Positions 1 through 7,930 of a DNA stretch of 31,433 bases are shown one piece after another (the first letter of the stretch is position 1; each line of letters opens with the position of its first letter). The notes beneath the pieces were generated by a model, which searched no databases, was not told where the DNA came from, and saw only the letters and a list, made by a program, of their open reading frames with translations. Source of the DNA: Flavobacterium sp. (GTDB lineage Bacteria; Bacteroidota; Bacteroidia; Flavobacteriales; Flavobacteriaceae); assembly GCA_016718345.1 (NCBI GenBank), contig JADKDN010000017.1:1-31433 (forward strand), written 5' to 3'. The position numbers and the translations under genes were made by a program.

Positions 1-2
1 CA

Positions 3-710
3 TCATCAGAACAGGTTTTAGAAGCAGAAATTATTAAAATAAACCAACAATTAACAGAAATTAAATTTGAAAACATCAAATTATTAAATAACCTTTCAGA
101 ATTAACTTTTTCAGATATTGATACCGAAACAACTTTAATACAACCAGTTTCATATTCAAATAGCACTAATATAACAAGACCTGAAATTGCTTTTTATGAT
201 TTACAAAATCAGCAATTAGAGTTCTCGAAAAGTGTACTATCTAAATCAAATCTTCCAAAAATAAATGCTTTTGGTCAAGCGGGTTATGGTAATCCCGGAT
301 TAAACATGTTAGACAATTCTTTTCAAACATTTTATGTTGTTGGCCTAAAAGCGAATTGGAATATTTTTGATTGGGGCAAAACCAAAACAGATAAAAAAGC
401 ATTGGATATATCTAAAGAAATAATAACATCTGAGAAAGAAACATTTGAATTAAATAACAAAATACAATTAGAAGAGCAAGATTTTGAAATTAAAAAATTA
501 GAACAACTGCTGCTTTCTGATACCGAAATAATTCAAATACGTGAAAAAGTTATTAAATCCTCAGATGCCCAATTAAAAAATGGTGTGATAACATCGTCTG
601 AATATCTTATAGAATTAACCAATTTATTTGAAGCAAAAAATATTTTGAAAACGCATGAAGTTCAATTAGCAGCTGCTAAATCAAATTACGAAATAATTAA
701 AGGAAAATAA
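3..710 (+). CDS. TolC-family outer-membrane efflux protein, 3' part
   Basis: The reading frame is open from base 3 to the TAA at 708-710, so the gene starts to the left of the window. The visible 235 residues are the C-terminal part of a TolC-like channel: long charged, Leu/Ile/Glu/Lys-rich helices (coiled coil) around an amphipathic beta section that includes 'NIFDWGK', a typical block of this family. Such trimers form the outer-membrane duct of tripartite exporters. The adaptor gene follows 25 bp later, so this is the first visible gene of the exporter operon running to 6335. The ATG at 306 is internal; reading upstream of it continues the same protein without a stop. The family call is solid; the substrate cannot be read. 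Confidence 0.85.
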   Translation, partial: SSEQVLEAEIIKINQQLTEIKFENIKLLNNLSELTFSDIDTETTLIQPVSYSNSTNITRPEIAFYDLQNQQLEFSKSVLSKSNLPKINAFGQAGYGNPGLNMLDNSFQTFYVVGLKANWNIFDWGKTKTDKKALDISKEIITSEKETFELNNKIQLEEQDFEIKKLEQLLLSDTEIIQIREKVIKSSDAQLKNGVITSSEYLIELTNLFEAKNILKTHEVQLAAAKSNYEIIKGK

Positions 711-735
711 AATAGTACCCGAAAAATTTAAAAAA

Positions 736-1617
736 ATGAAAAAAATAAGCATAATAATTTTAGCAACGATAGGGTTAATTTCTTGTAACAAAAATAACGA
801 CAAAGCTGACGGTTATGGGAATTTTGAAGCAACTGAAATAACTATTTCTTCAGAAGCTAACGGTAAAATAGAGTTTTTAAAAGTCGAAGAAGGAGATGAA
901 TTAAAATCTCAATTACAAGTAGGATTAGTTGATACATTACAATTACATTTTGCGAAACAACAATTAATTGCCTCTAAAAGCACCGTGTCGTCAAAATCCG
1001 CAAATATAATATCACAAAAAAGCGTCTTAAATGAACAATTAAAAACAGCTAAATTAGAGAAAAACCGAATCCGTAATATGTATGCTGAAAATGCTGCAAC
1101 TAAACGACAAGTAGATGAAATTGAAGGAAAGGTAAAAGTTATCGAAGAGCAAATAAAAAGTGTCGGAACTCAAAATGCACCTATTTTAAATGACTTAAAA
1201 TCGATAGATGTACAAATTGCTAAAATCAATGATCAAATAGCAAAAAGTAAAATTATTAATCCTATTAATGGAACTGTTTTGACTAAGTATGCAGAACCAG
1301 GCGAAATAACAGCATTTGGAAAACCACTATACAAGATAGCTGATATTTCTGAAATGACTTTGCGAATCTATGTAAGCGAAACACAGTTGTCAAAAATAAA
1401 AGTTGGACAAAATGTATCGGTAAAAATTGATGCTGAAAAAGATATGAAATCATATCAAGGAAACATTTCATGGATTGCATCTTCGGCAGAGTTTACTCCT
1501 AAAATTATTCAAACAAAAGAAGAACGAGTAAATCTCGTTTATGCCGTAAAGGTAAAAGTAAAAAATGACGGTAGTCTAAAAATCGGAATGCCAGCAGAAA
1601 TGTGGATTAAATATTAA
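736..1617 (+). CDS. HlyD/YbhG-type periplasmic adaptor lipoprotein of ABC exporter
   Basis: 293 residues. The N-terminus is a lipoprotein signal with the lipobox cysteine at residue 17 (...GLISC). Then come a barrel-sandwich half, a long Lys/Gln/Glu-rich coiled-coil hairpin (about residues 65-165, including 'KQQLIASKSTVSSKS'), the returning lipoyl half ('INGTVLTKYAEPGEI') and a beta-barrel domain. This is the order in membrane-fusion proteins linking an ABC transporter to TolC. The neighbours (TolC before, paired ATPases and ABC-2 permeases after) match the YbhGFSR arrangement of E. coli. Substrate unknown; drug or envelope-compound export is the family expectation. Confidence 0.85.
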   Translation: MKKISIIILATIGLISCNKNNDKADGYGNFEATEITISSEANGKIEFLKVEEGDELKSQLQVGLVDTLQLHFAKQQLIASKSTVSSKSANIISQKSVLNEQLKTAKLEKNRIRNMYAENAATKRQVDEIEGKVKVIEEQIKSVGTQNAPILNDLKSIDVQIAKINDQIAKSKIINPINGTVLTKYAEPGEITAFGKPLYKIADISEMTLRIYVSETQLSKIKVGQNVSVKIDAEKDMKSYQGNISWIASSAEFTPKIIQTKEERVNLVYAVKVKVKNDGSLKIGMPAEMWIKY

Positions 1618-1634
1618 TTAAAAAATTATAGAAC

Positions 1635-2075
1635 ATGTTAAAAATAAAAATTGCCCTTTTAGCTACATTTAGTTTACTTCTTTTCTCTTGTAATACGAAA
1701 TCGAAAGAAGAAAAAGCTACTAAAATTAAAACTGAAGAACACCAACATTCTGAAAGCGAAACAATTCAATTAAACAATGGTGAAAAATGGAAGGTAGATG
1801 ATAATATGATGATACACATTCGTAATATGGAAAAAGATGTAGTACATTTTGACCAAGAAAAAAGCACAAATTATTCATTATTAGCTAATAAATTAAAGAC
1901 AAATATTGATATACTAACATCAAATTGTACCATGAAAGGACAAGCTCATGACGAACTTCACAAATGGTTAGTTCCTTATATAGAATTAGTCGATTCGTTT
2001 TCTAAAGAGAAATCAGCAAATCAGTTTACAGAAATTCAAAATTCGTTCCTAACATTTAATCAATATTTCCAATGA
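1635..2075 (+). CDS. small lipoprotein of unknown function in exporter operon
   Basis: 146 residues starting with a lipoprotein signal (cysteine 19, ...LLLFSC), then a Lys/Glu-rich linker with a small His cluster (EEHQHSES), then a helical, Met/His-containing region ('DDNMMIHIRNMEKDV') with one further cysteine in 'TSNCTMKG'. I do not recognise a catalytic domain; it could be a small helical bundle in the periplasm. Its stop overlaps the next start (ATGA at 2072-2075), so it is translationally coupled to the cupin gene and is part of the exporter operon. A metal- or ligand-binding accessory role is only a guess from the His/Met content. Confidence 0.6.
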   Translation: MLKIKIALLATFSLLLFSCNTKSKEEKATKIKTEEHQHSESETIQLNNGEKWKVDDNMMIHIRNMEKDVVHFDQEKSTNYSLLANKLKTNIDILTSNCTMKGQAHDELHKWLVPYIELVDSFSKEKSANQFTEIQNSFLTFNQYFQ

Positions 2076-2359
2076 TTTTAAAAAACTTACATACCGAAAA
2101 TAAACCCGTTCAAACACAATTATTATTTGAACCAAAAGACGCTAAAGTAATTTCATTGCAAATAGCAAAAGGTGAAACACTTAAAGAACACGTTTCAAAA
2201 ATACCTGCATTGTTAGTTTGCATTTCAGGAAATGCTGTTTTTACTGATGATAAAGGAACAGTCGTTAATCTCAATTCAGGCACTTATGTAATGATTGAAG
2301 AAAATGTAAAACACGCTGTAAAAGCATTTGATGAAAGTAATTTCTTATTGATGAAATAA
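2072..2359 (+). CDS. small single-domain cupin-like protein
   Basis: 95 residues with no signal peptide, so probably cytosolic. The pattern is that of a minimal cupin: 'IAKGETLKEHVSKIPALLVCISGNAVF' (glycine turn plus histidine), then 'LNSGTYVMIEENVKHAVKA' (second conserved histidine). Proteins of this size bind a metal or small ligand in a beta-barrel; some sense or detoxify compounds. It overlaps the lipoprotein gene by 4 bp and the ATPase gene by 1 bp (TAATG), so it is tightly coupled to the ABC exporter and could sense or bind its substrate. That role is inference. Confidence 0.65.
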   Translation: MILKNLHTENKPVQTQLLFEPKDAKVISLQIAKGETLKEHVSKIPALLVCISGNAVFTDDKGTVVNLNSGTYVMIEENVKHAVKAFDESNFLLMK

Positions 2360-3255
2360 TGAGTATTGCTGTAAACAACATATCAAAATATTACAAAAAA
2401 TTAAAAGCAGTCGAAAACATTACTTTTAATGTAAATGACGGAGAATTATTTGGTTTAATTGGACCTGATGGCGCAGGAAAAACAACTATTTTCAGAATAC
2501 TTACTACGCTTTTAGTTGCCAATGAAGGAAGTGCTGAAGTAGCAGGTTTTGACGTAGTCAAACAACTCAAAGAAATCAGAAACTCTGTTGGCTATATGCC
2601 AGGAAAATTCTCGCTATATCAAGATTTAACTGTTGAAGAAAATCTACATTTTTTTGCCACTATTTTCGGAACCACAATTGAGGAAAATTATGATTTAATT
2701 AAAGACATATACATTCAAATTGAACCATTCAAAGACAGAAGAGCAGGTGCTCTTTCGGGCGGAATGAAACAAAAATTAGCATTATGTTGTGCGTTAATTC
2801 ATGCTCCAAAAGTATTATTTCTTGACGAACCAACTACAGGAGTTGATCCCGTTTCTCGAAAAGAATTTTGGATAATGCTAAAAAGATTACAACAAAAAGG
2901 CATTACAATATTAGTTTCAACACCCTATATGGATGAAGCTTCTCTTTGCGATAGAATTGCATTAATTCAAAAAGGCAAAATTTTAAAAATAGAAACACCA
3001 GAAAATATCATTAACAACTACGAAAAAGTAATTTATGATGTACAAGCAAAAAACACACACGGATTGATTCACGATTTAAAAAATTATCCTAATCAATACA
3101 GTGTTTATGCTTTTGGTGAGTTTGTACATTACATAGATAAAAATGCAACTTTCAATCCAAACGATTTACAAACCTATTTGAAAAATAAAAATCATACGGA
3201 TATAATTATTAAACCTGCTACAATAACCATTGAAGATGTTTTCATGGACTTATAA
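2359..3255 (+). CDS. ABC transporter ATPase, YbhF N-half-like, degenerate own site
   Basis: 298 residues, one nucleotide-binding domain. Walker A GPDGAGKTT at 35-43, signature LSGGMKQ at 132-138, Walker B with D156-E157 and D-loop GVDP at 161-164. Two cis catalytic positions are not canonical: the Q-loop reads GYMPGKF (Gly82 where Gln is usual) and the H-loop reads STPYMDEA (Pro189 where His is usual). The signature is intact. It sits 8 bp before a second ATPase gene with the opposite pattern, so the two together resemble the fused double ATPase YbhF split into two genes. The C-terminal ~80 residues are an extension common in ABC-2 ATPases. Energises the two permeases downstream. Confidence 0.88.
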   Translation: MSIAVNNISKYYKKLKAVENITFNVNDGELFGLIGPDGAGKTTIFRILTTLLVANEGSAEVAGFDVVKQLKEIRNSVGYMPGKFSLYQDLTVEENLHFFATIFGTTIEENYDLIKDIYIQIEPFKDRRAGALSGGMKQKLALCCALIHAPKVLFLDEPTTGVDPVSRKEFWIMLKRLQQKGITILVSTPYMDEASLCDRIALIQKGKILKIETPENIINNYEKVIYDVQAKNTHGLIHDLKNYPNQYSVYAFGEFVHYIDKNATFNPNDLQTYLKNKNHTDIIIKPATITIEDVFMDL

Positions 3256-3263
3256 ACAAAAAA

Positions 3264-3998
3264 ATGGAAAGAGAAAAAATAATATCTGTAAAAAATTTAA
3301 CAAAAGAGTTTGGTCATTTTACTGCTGTAAAAGGCATTTCATTTGATGTTTATAAAGGAGAAATTTTTGGTTTTTTAGGAGCCAATGGAGCAGGGAAAAC
3401 AACAGCTATGAAAATGTTGATTGGAATTTCAAATCCTACTTCAGGTGAAGCCAATGTTGCAGGTTTTGATGTTCACTCACAAGCCGATATGGTAAAAAAA
3501 AGTATTGGTTATATGAGCCAAAAATTCTCAATGTATGATGATTTAACTATTAAAGAAAACATTACTTTTTTTGGTGGAATTTATGGATTATCAAGAATAC
3601 AAATCAAACAAAAAATCGCACAATTAATAGAAGAATTAGAACTTCAAGAAGTAGCAAATAATTTAGTAGGTTCGTTACCATTGGGTTGGAAACAAAAATT
3701 GTCGTTTTCAGTTGCATTACTGCACGAGCCAAAAATTGTTTTTCTCGATGAGCCAACAGGAGGCGTTGACCCAATAACCCGAAGACAATTTTGGGAAATG
3801 ATTTATACACAAGCTTATAAAGGTACTACCATTTTTGTAACCACACATTACATGGATGAAGCAGAATATTGTGACCGAGTTTCTATTATGGTTGACGGCT
3901 CTATTGAAGCTTTAGACACACCAAAAAATTTAAAACAACAATTCAAAGTAGATTCTATGAATGATGTTTTTTTAAAATTAGCAAGGAATATAGAATAA
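3264..3998 (+). CDS. ABC transporter ATPase, YbhF C-half-like, degenerate signature
   Basis: 244 residues. Walker A GANGAGKTT at 39-47, Q-loop with Gln86, Walker B LDEP (D162, E163), D-loop GVDP, and a canonical H-loop THYMDEA with His195. The signature is degenerate: LPLGWKQ at 138-144 in place of LSGGQ. In a head-to-tail dimer with the preceding ATPase, this protein's Walker, Q and H residues pair with the partner's intact LSGGM, giving one canonical ATP site; the other composite site is degenerate in all three elements. That asymmetry is known for heteromeric ABC transporters and argues that the two proteins work as an obligate heterodimer. Confidence 0.88.
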   Translation: MEREKIISVKNLTKEFGHFTAVKGISFDVYKGEIFGFLGANGAGKTTAMKMLIGISNPTSGEANVAGFDVHSQADMVKKSIGYMSQKFSMYDDLTIKENITFFGGIYGLSRIQIKQKIAQLIEELELQEVANNLVGSLPLGWKQKLSFSVALLHEPKIVFLDEPTGGVDPITRRQFWEMIYTQAYKGTTIFVTTHYMDEAEYCDRVSIMVDGSIEALDTPKNLKQQFKVDSMNDVFLKLARNIE

Positions 3999-4043
3999 TA
4001 AATCACTACAACACTTGAAACTTAAACTAGAAACAAAAAACAA

Positions 4044-5150
4044 ATGAAAAGATTTATCGGATTTGTAAAAAAAGAATTCTACCATATTTTCAGAGATAAA
4101 CGTTCTTTGTTTATTCTGTTTGGTATGCCGATTGCCCAAATTTTATTGTTTGGTTTTGCCATAACAAATGAAATTAACAATGTTGACATTGCCATTTTAG
4201 ACCAATCAAACGATATAGAAACACAAAAAATTATCTATAAAATAAAAGCATCACCCTATTTTAATGTTGAAAACCAAATTGAAAAAGAAAGCGACATAGA
4301 ATCAGAATTTAAAAAAGGAAAAATCAAGGCAGTTCTTATTTTCGAACCAAATTTTAGTAAAAATCTAGAAACCAAAAAAGTAGCAGTAGTTCAAGCAATT
4401 ACCGATGCGACCGAACCTAATGTTGCCAACACAATAGCAAATTATACCTCAGCAATTATACAAAATTATCAATCGCAAAAAAAACAATCCAATAGTAATC
4501 CAGTAAAGGTTGAAGTACAATCGAGAATGTTTTATAATCCTGAACTCAAAAGTGTTTTTAATTTTGTTCCAGGTGTAATGACCGTTATTCTAATGCTTGT
4601 TTCAGCTATGATGACCTCTATTTCTATCACACGAGAAAAAGAATTAGGCACTATGGAAATTCTTTTAGTTTCTCCATTAAAACCATTTCAAGTAATTATT
4701 GGAAAAGTATTTCCTTATATTTTTCTTTCCATTATCAATGCAATCGTAATATTAACATTAGGCTATTTTGTGTTCAAAATGCCTATAAATGGAAGCATCT
4801 TTTTGTTAGCTTTTGAAAGTATATTATTTATCATTTCTGCTCTTTCATTGGGGATATTAATTTCTACCGTTTCTAATTCTCAACAAACCGCAATGATGTT
4901 ATCATTAATGGGTTTGATGCTACCAGTAATTATTCTATCAGGATTTATATTTCCTATAAATAGTATGCCTTTACCCATGCAAGTAATCAGTAACATCATA
5001 CCTGCAAAATGGTTCATTATTATTGTAAAAGCCATTATGCTCAAGGGAGTCGGAATTCAATATATATGGAAAGAAACCCTTATATTAATTGGGATGACCG
5101 TATTTTTTATAACATTGAGCATCAAAAAATATAAAATTAGACTAGAATAA
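4044..5150 (+). CDS. ABC-2 type permease, YbhS/YbhR family (first)
   Basis: 368 residues. An N-terminal cytoplasmic helix ('FVKKEFYHIFRDKRS') precedes the first membrane segment (~22-41). A large extracytoplasmic domain follows (~45-170), with 'QSRMFYNPELKSVFNFVPG' leading into five more membrane segments. 'TREKELGTMEILLVSPL' is the coupling-helix block typical of ABC-2 exporters. The pair of related permeases here would form the heterodimeric channel driven by the two ATPases upstream. 45 bp separate it from the ATPase gene and 63 bp from the second permease, so all are probably one transcript. Confidence 0.87.
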   Translation: MKRFIGFVKKEFYHIFRDKRSLFILFGMPIAQILLFGFAITNEINNVDIAILDQSNDIETQKIIYKIKASPYFNVENQIEKESDIESEFKKGKIKAVLIFEPNFSKNLETKKVAVVQAITDATEPNVANTIANYTSAIIQNYQSQKKQSNSNPVKVEVQSRMFYNPELKSVFNFVPGVMTVILMLVSAMMTSISITREKELGTMEILLVSPLKPFQVIIGKVFPYIFLSIINAIVILTLGYFVFKMPINGSIFLLAFESILFIISALSLGILISTVSNSQQTAMMLSLMGLMLPVIILSGFIFPINSMPLPMQVISNIIPAKWFIIIVKAIMLKGVGIQYIWKETLILIGMTVFFITLSIKKYKIRLE

Positions 5151-5213
5151 GAATAGTATCACTCCAAACTTTTCTAAAAAAAAGAAAAGGATACATATCA
5201 ATAAAAATAAACA

Positions 5214-6335
5214 ATGAAAACAATATTATTCATCATACAAAAAGAATTCAAGCAAATTTTTAGAGATAAAAGCATGCTTCAACTTATATTTATATTACCC
5301 ATTTTGCAATTATTAATTTTGTCAAATGCAGCTACATTCGATGTTAAAAATATTGCAATAACCTTTGTTGACAATGACCAAAGTCGGGAATCAAGAGATT
5401 TAATAAATTCGTTTAAATCCTCAACCTATTTTAAAGTTACAGAACCCTATTTTTCTGAAAAAGAAGCTATCCAAGAAATGCAAAAAGGAAAAACCGACAT
5501 TATTGTAAATATTCCAATTCACTTCAATCGTGACCTTCAAAAAGACAAAAAAACAAGTATTTCAGTAAGTATTAATGCTATAGATGCTGCAACAGCAGGT
5601 GTTGAAAATGTATATGTAACACAAATCATAAATACATACAATCAAAATATTCAAATGCAGTCCAACTATTTTTCAGGAAACAAAGAAATACATCAAAATA
5701 TTATGGTTATACCGTCTTTTTGGTACAACAAAACCTTGAATTATAAAACGTTTATGGTTCCAGGTATTTTGGTTTTATTGGTTACTATGCTTACTTTATT
5801 TCTGTCATCAATGAATATAGTTAGAGAAAAAGAGTTAGGTACATTGGAGCAAATTAATGTAACACCAATAAAAAAATATCAGTTTATAGTTGGAAAATTA
5901 TTTCCATTTTGGGTACTTGGCTTAGTGATTTTGACTGTTGGTTTGCTTATAGCTAAAGTTGTTTTTAATGTTCCCATGCTAGGTAATATTTTCCTTGTTT
6001 ATGGTTTCACATCAGTGTATTTGCTATTAATTTTAGGATTCGGACTATACATATCTAATCATACCGAAACCCAACAACAAGCAATGTTTATTGCGTGGTT
6101 CTTTATGGTGATTTTCATATTAATGAGTGGTTTATTTACACCTATCGAAAGTATGCCAAAATGGGCGCAAAGCTTAACATTGTTAAACCCTATTCGATAC
6201 TTTGTAGAGTTCATAAGAATGGTTCTACTAAAAGGATCCGGATTTTATGAAGTATTGCCAAACCTATTAATTGTTACCGGATTTGCAGTATTTGTAAACG
6301 GCATGGCGGTTTGGAGTTATAAAAAATCAAATTAG
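5214..6335 (+). CDS. ABC-2 type permease, YbhS/YbhR family (second)
   Basis: 373 residues, same architecture as the preceding permease: N-terminal 'IIQKEFKQIFRDKS' helix, one membrane segment, an extracytoplasmic domain of about 130 residues, then five C-terminal membrane segments starting near 'TFMVPGILVLLVTMLTLF', with the block 'REKELGTLEQINVTPIKKYQ'. It is the partner half of the exporter channel. It ends the recognisable exporter operon. The next gene starts about 80 bp later behind its own AT-rich leader. Confidence 0.87.
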   Translation: MKTILFIIQKEFKQIFRDKSMLQLIFILPILQLLILSNAATFDVKNIAITFVDNDQSRESRDLINSFKSSTYFKVTEPYFSEKEAIQEMQKGKTDIIVNIPIHFNRDLQKDKKTSISVSINAIDAATAGVENVYVTQIINTYNQNIQMQSNYFSGNKEIHQNIMVIPSFWYNKTLNYKTFMVPGILVLLVTMLTLFLSSMNIVREKELGTLEQINVTPIKKYQFIVGKLFPFWVLGLVILTVGLLIAKVVFNVPMLGNIFLVYGFTSVYLLLILGFGLYISNHTETQQQAMFIAWFFMVIFILMSGLFTPIESMPKWAQSLTLLNPIRYFVEFIRMVLLKGSGFYEVLPNLLIVTGFAVFVNGMAVWSYKKSN

Positions 6336-6415
6336 AAACTTAACTTAAATCAAATTATTTATAAGTATTGAATTCAAACTTTTAGAAATCTTGAATTCAA
6401 CAAATAAATGAAAAC

Positions 6416-7320
6416 ATGAAAAATAAAATAGTTTTGATTTCAATTATTTTAATAACATCTATTTCATCGGCACAAACTAAAAAACAGATTCAATAGTTTC
6501 ACTTAGTTTAGATAAAATAGCACAAGTTAACCAAGGAGAAAGTTATGTTACATTTCCTTTTGATATTGGGAATTTAGAACCTTTAATGTTTGAGGCAAAT
6601 GTTAGTCCTAATTTTAAGATCAGAGAACGTAAAGATTCAAGATTAATGGCAGTGTTAACTTCTCAAATTATTATAAGAATGTTTGATGAATATTCATATC
6701 CTGTAAAAACACCCAGTTATATTCCTCAAATAGCATTTTATTTTCTAACAGGACATAAAGAATCAGCCAATAAATTAACACTTTTTGGTAAAATTGCACA
6801 TCATTCGAATGGTCAAAACGGAAATTTCTATACCGAAAATGGAGATATCAATTTACAATCCGGAAATTTTGCAACAAATTATATAGAAATTGGATTTTTA
6901 AAATCATCTTACAGTAACCAAATCAATGCCTTCAAATTTATTAAAAGCTCTATTGAAATTCATCCAAAAAAATGGATGTTAGAAGAACTTCAAGGTCAAT
7001 ATAGTGGACTTCGATGGCACAATACCTTTTTAGCCTACAAGCTTCCTATGAAAAGTAATCTAATAAAAAACAAAGAACAAAGAGCAAACTTTTCTGTAAA
7101 AGCTGAAACTACTTTGATGCTTGATAATATGAATAATTGGGATACTTTTAATATAGACCGACTTAATACAAGTTTAATTGTTTATTATCATCCAAAATTT
7201 TTAGAAGATATTGGATTCTATGTTCAATTCTATCACGGTATGGATTACTATAACATTTATTTTCAACACCAAATCAATACAATCCGTTTTGGTATTATGA
7301 CAGAGGTTTTACGTTTTTAA
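6416..7320 (+). CDS. outer-membrane protein, OMPLA/phospholipase A1-like (frameshifted)
   Basis: Start ATG 6416 gives a clear Sec signal peptide (MKNKIVLISIILITSISSAQ). That frame stops at 6494-6496, but the next frame continues the protein without a break (TKKTDSIVSLSLDKIAQVNQ) if one A is restored in the A6 run at 6479-6484. The whole product is about 300 residues, rich in alternating hydrophobic and aromatic strands, ending in RF as outer-membrane barrels do. The stretch 'GKIAHHSNGQNG' followed by 'SGNFATNYIEIG' resembles the HxSNG...N active-site region of outer-membrane phospholipase A, but the SRSWN part is not conserved, so this is a tentative family call. It could be a barrel with no enzyme activity. 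It converges on the Rrf2 gene with a 6-bp gap. Confidence 0.55.
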
Positions 7321-7326
7321 AATATT

Positions 7327-7761
7327 TTAATATTTCAAAAAAGTTTGTCCTTTTTTTATACCCAAGGATAGTTCTTCAAGAGTTGTATGCTCTAACATGT
7401 AAATTAAATCTTTTTTTACAAACTTAAATTTTTCATGAACTGGACATGGGTGATCTTCCGAGCAATTACTTAAACCTAATCCGCATCTTAAAAAAACAGA
7501 ATCACCATCTATTGCTATTACAATGTCAGAAAGTTTAATGTTTTTTAGATCATCTTTTAAAATCATAAACCCTCCTCCAACACCTTTACTTGATTTTATA
7601 ATGTTATTTTTAACTAGCACTTGCAAAATTTTGGCAGTGAAAGCAATTGGAGAATCTATTTCATTAGCAATCTCTTTCAACCCAACTTTTCCTTCGTTAC
7701 AACAATGTGTTGCAATAAAAATTGTTGCTCTAATAGCATACTCACAACTCTTTGAAAACAT
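7327..7761 (-). CDS. Rrf2-family transcriptional regulator, NsrR/IscR-like
   Basis: 144 residues. The N-terminal winged helix begins 'MFSKSCEYAIRATIFIA', with recognition region 'SPIAFTAKILQVLVKNNII' and the wing 'SSKGVGGGFML'-type segment (here KGVGGGFMILK, 59-69). Three cysteines, C93, C100 and C106 (C-x6-C-x5-C), sit where Rrf2 proteins bind a 2Fe-2S or 4Fe-4S cluster. Family members NsrR and IscR sense NO or cluster status. The gene is transcribed away from norC, and two inverted repeats lie between them, so it most likely senses NO through its cluster and represses norCB and itself. That specificity is inferred from context. Confidence 0.88.
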   Translation of the reverse strand: MFSKSCEYAIRATIFIATHCCNEGKVGLKEIANEIDSPIAFTAKILQVLVKNNIIKSSKGVGGGFMILKDDLKNIKLSDIVIAIDGDSVFLRCGLGLSNCSEDHPCPVHEKFKFVKKDLIYMLEHTTLEELSLGIKKGQTFLKY

Positions 7762-7771
7762 CTTTTTTGTT

Positions 7772-7779
7772 CAAAAATA
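7772..7779 (-). promoter_or_regulatory. predicted -7 element of the Rrf2 regulator gene
   Basis: The minus strand reads TATTTTTG here, a full match to the Bacteroidota TAnnTTTG -7 element, about 11 bp upstream of the regulator's start codon. The inverted repeat at 7793-7816 covers the expected -33 region, which would allow autoregulation. Confidence 0.5.
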
Positions 7780-7792
7780 TTAAATTAACATC

Positions 7793-7816
7793 ATAAAAGA
7801 CAATTTTATCTTTTAT
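7793..7816. promoter_or_regulatory. inverted repeat, putative Rrf2 operator 1
   Basis: Perfect 8-bp arms ATAAAAGA and TCTTTTAT separated by 8 bp. It shares the arm sequence of the longer inverted repeat at 7878-7905 and lies upstream of the regulator's -7 element. Two similar palindromes in one short divergent region next to a regulator gene are best explained as its binding sites. Confidence 0.5.
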
Positions 7817-7825
7817 TTAACATTT

Positions 7826-7839
7826 ATGATTTTTATCAT
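7826..7839. promoter_or_regulatory. ATGAT-N4-ATCAT box, Crp/Fnr-type activator site for norCB
   Basis: ATGATTTTTATCAT is a perfect 5+4+5 palindrome sharing the TGAT-N4-ATCA core of FNR/DNR-type sites. Its centre (7832.5) is 36.5 bp before the end of a perfect TAnnTTTG element (7862-7869), placing it near -41.5, the class II activator position. No TTG -33 element is present at the right distance, as expected where an activator replaces it. The same box recurs at 18916 and 24775. Confidence 0.6.
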
Positions 7840-7861
7840 GTTTTAAGACTATGTCCATTCT

Positions 7862-7869
7862 TAAATTTG
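7862..7869 (+). promoter_or_regulatory. predicted -7 element of norCB operon
   Basis: TAAATTTG matches TAnnTTTG exactly, 61 bp upstream of the norC start. Predicted transcription start is about 7873-7875, just before the inverted repeat at 7878-7905. Confidence 0.55.
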
Positions 7870-7877
7870 CCTTAAAT

Positions 7878-7905
7878 TAATAAAAGACCAAAATGTCTTT
7901 TATTA
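7878..7905. promoter_or_regulatory. inverted repeat, putative Rrf2 operator 2 in norC leader
   Basis: Perfect 11-bp arms TAATAAAAGAC and GTCTTTTATTA with a 6-bp spacer CAAAAT. It lies just downstream of the predicted norC transcription start, where a bound repressor would block transcription. The core arms match those at 7793-7816. It could also form an RNA hairpin in the leader, but no T-run follows, so a terminator is unlikely. Confidence 0.55.
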
Positions 7906-7930
7906 GAAACACTAACTAAAACTAAAATTT

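Noticed and set aside
7320..7335. AAATATT-TT-AATATTT palindrome as bidirectional terminator
   Set aside because: All A/T stem, no T-run on either side; it overlaps coding ends and is unlikely to be stable.
7523..7783. Plus-strand frame across the Rrf2 gene
   Set aside because: Shadow of the regulator on the other strand; no family features.
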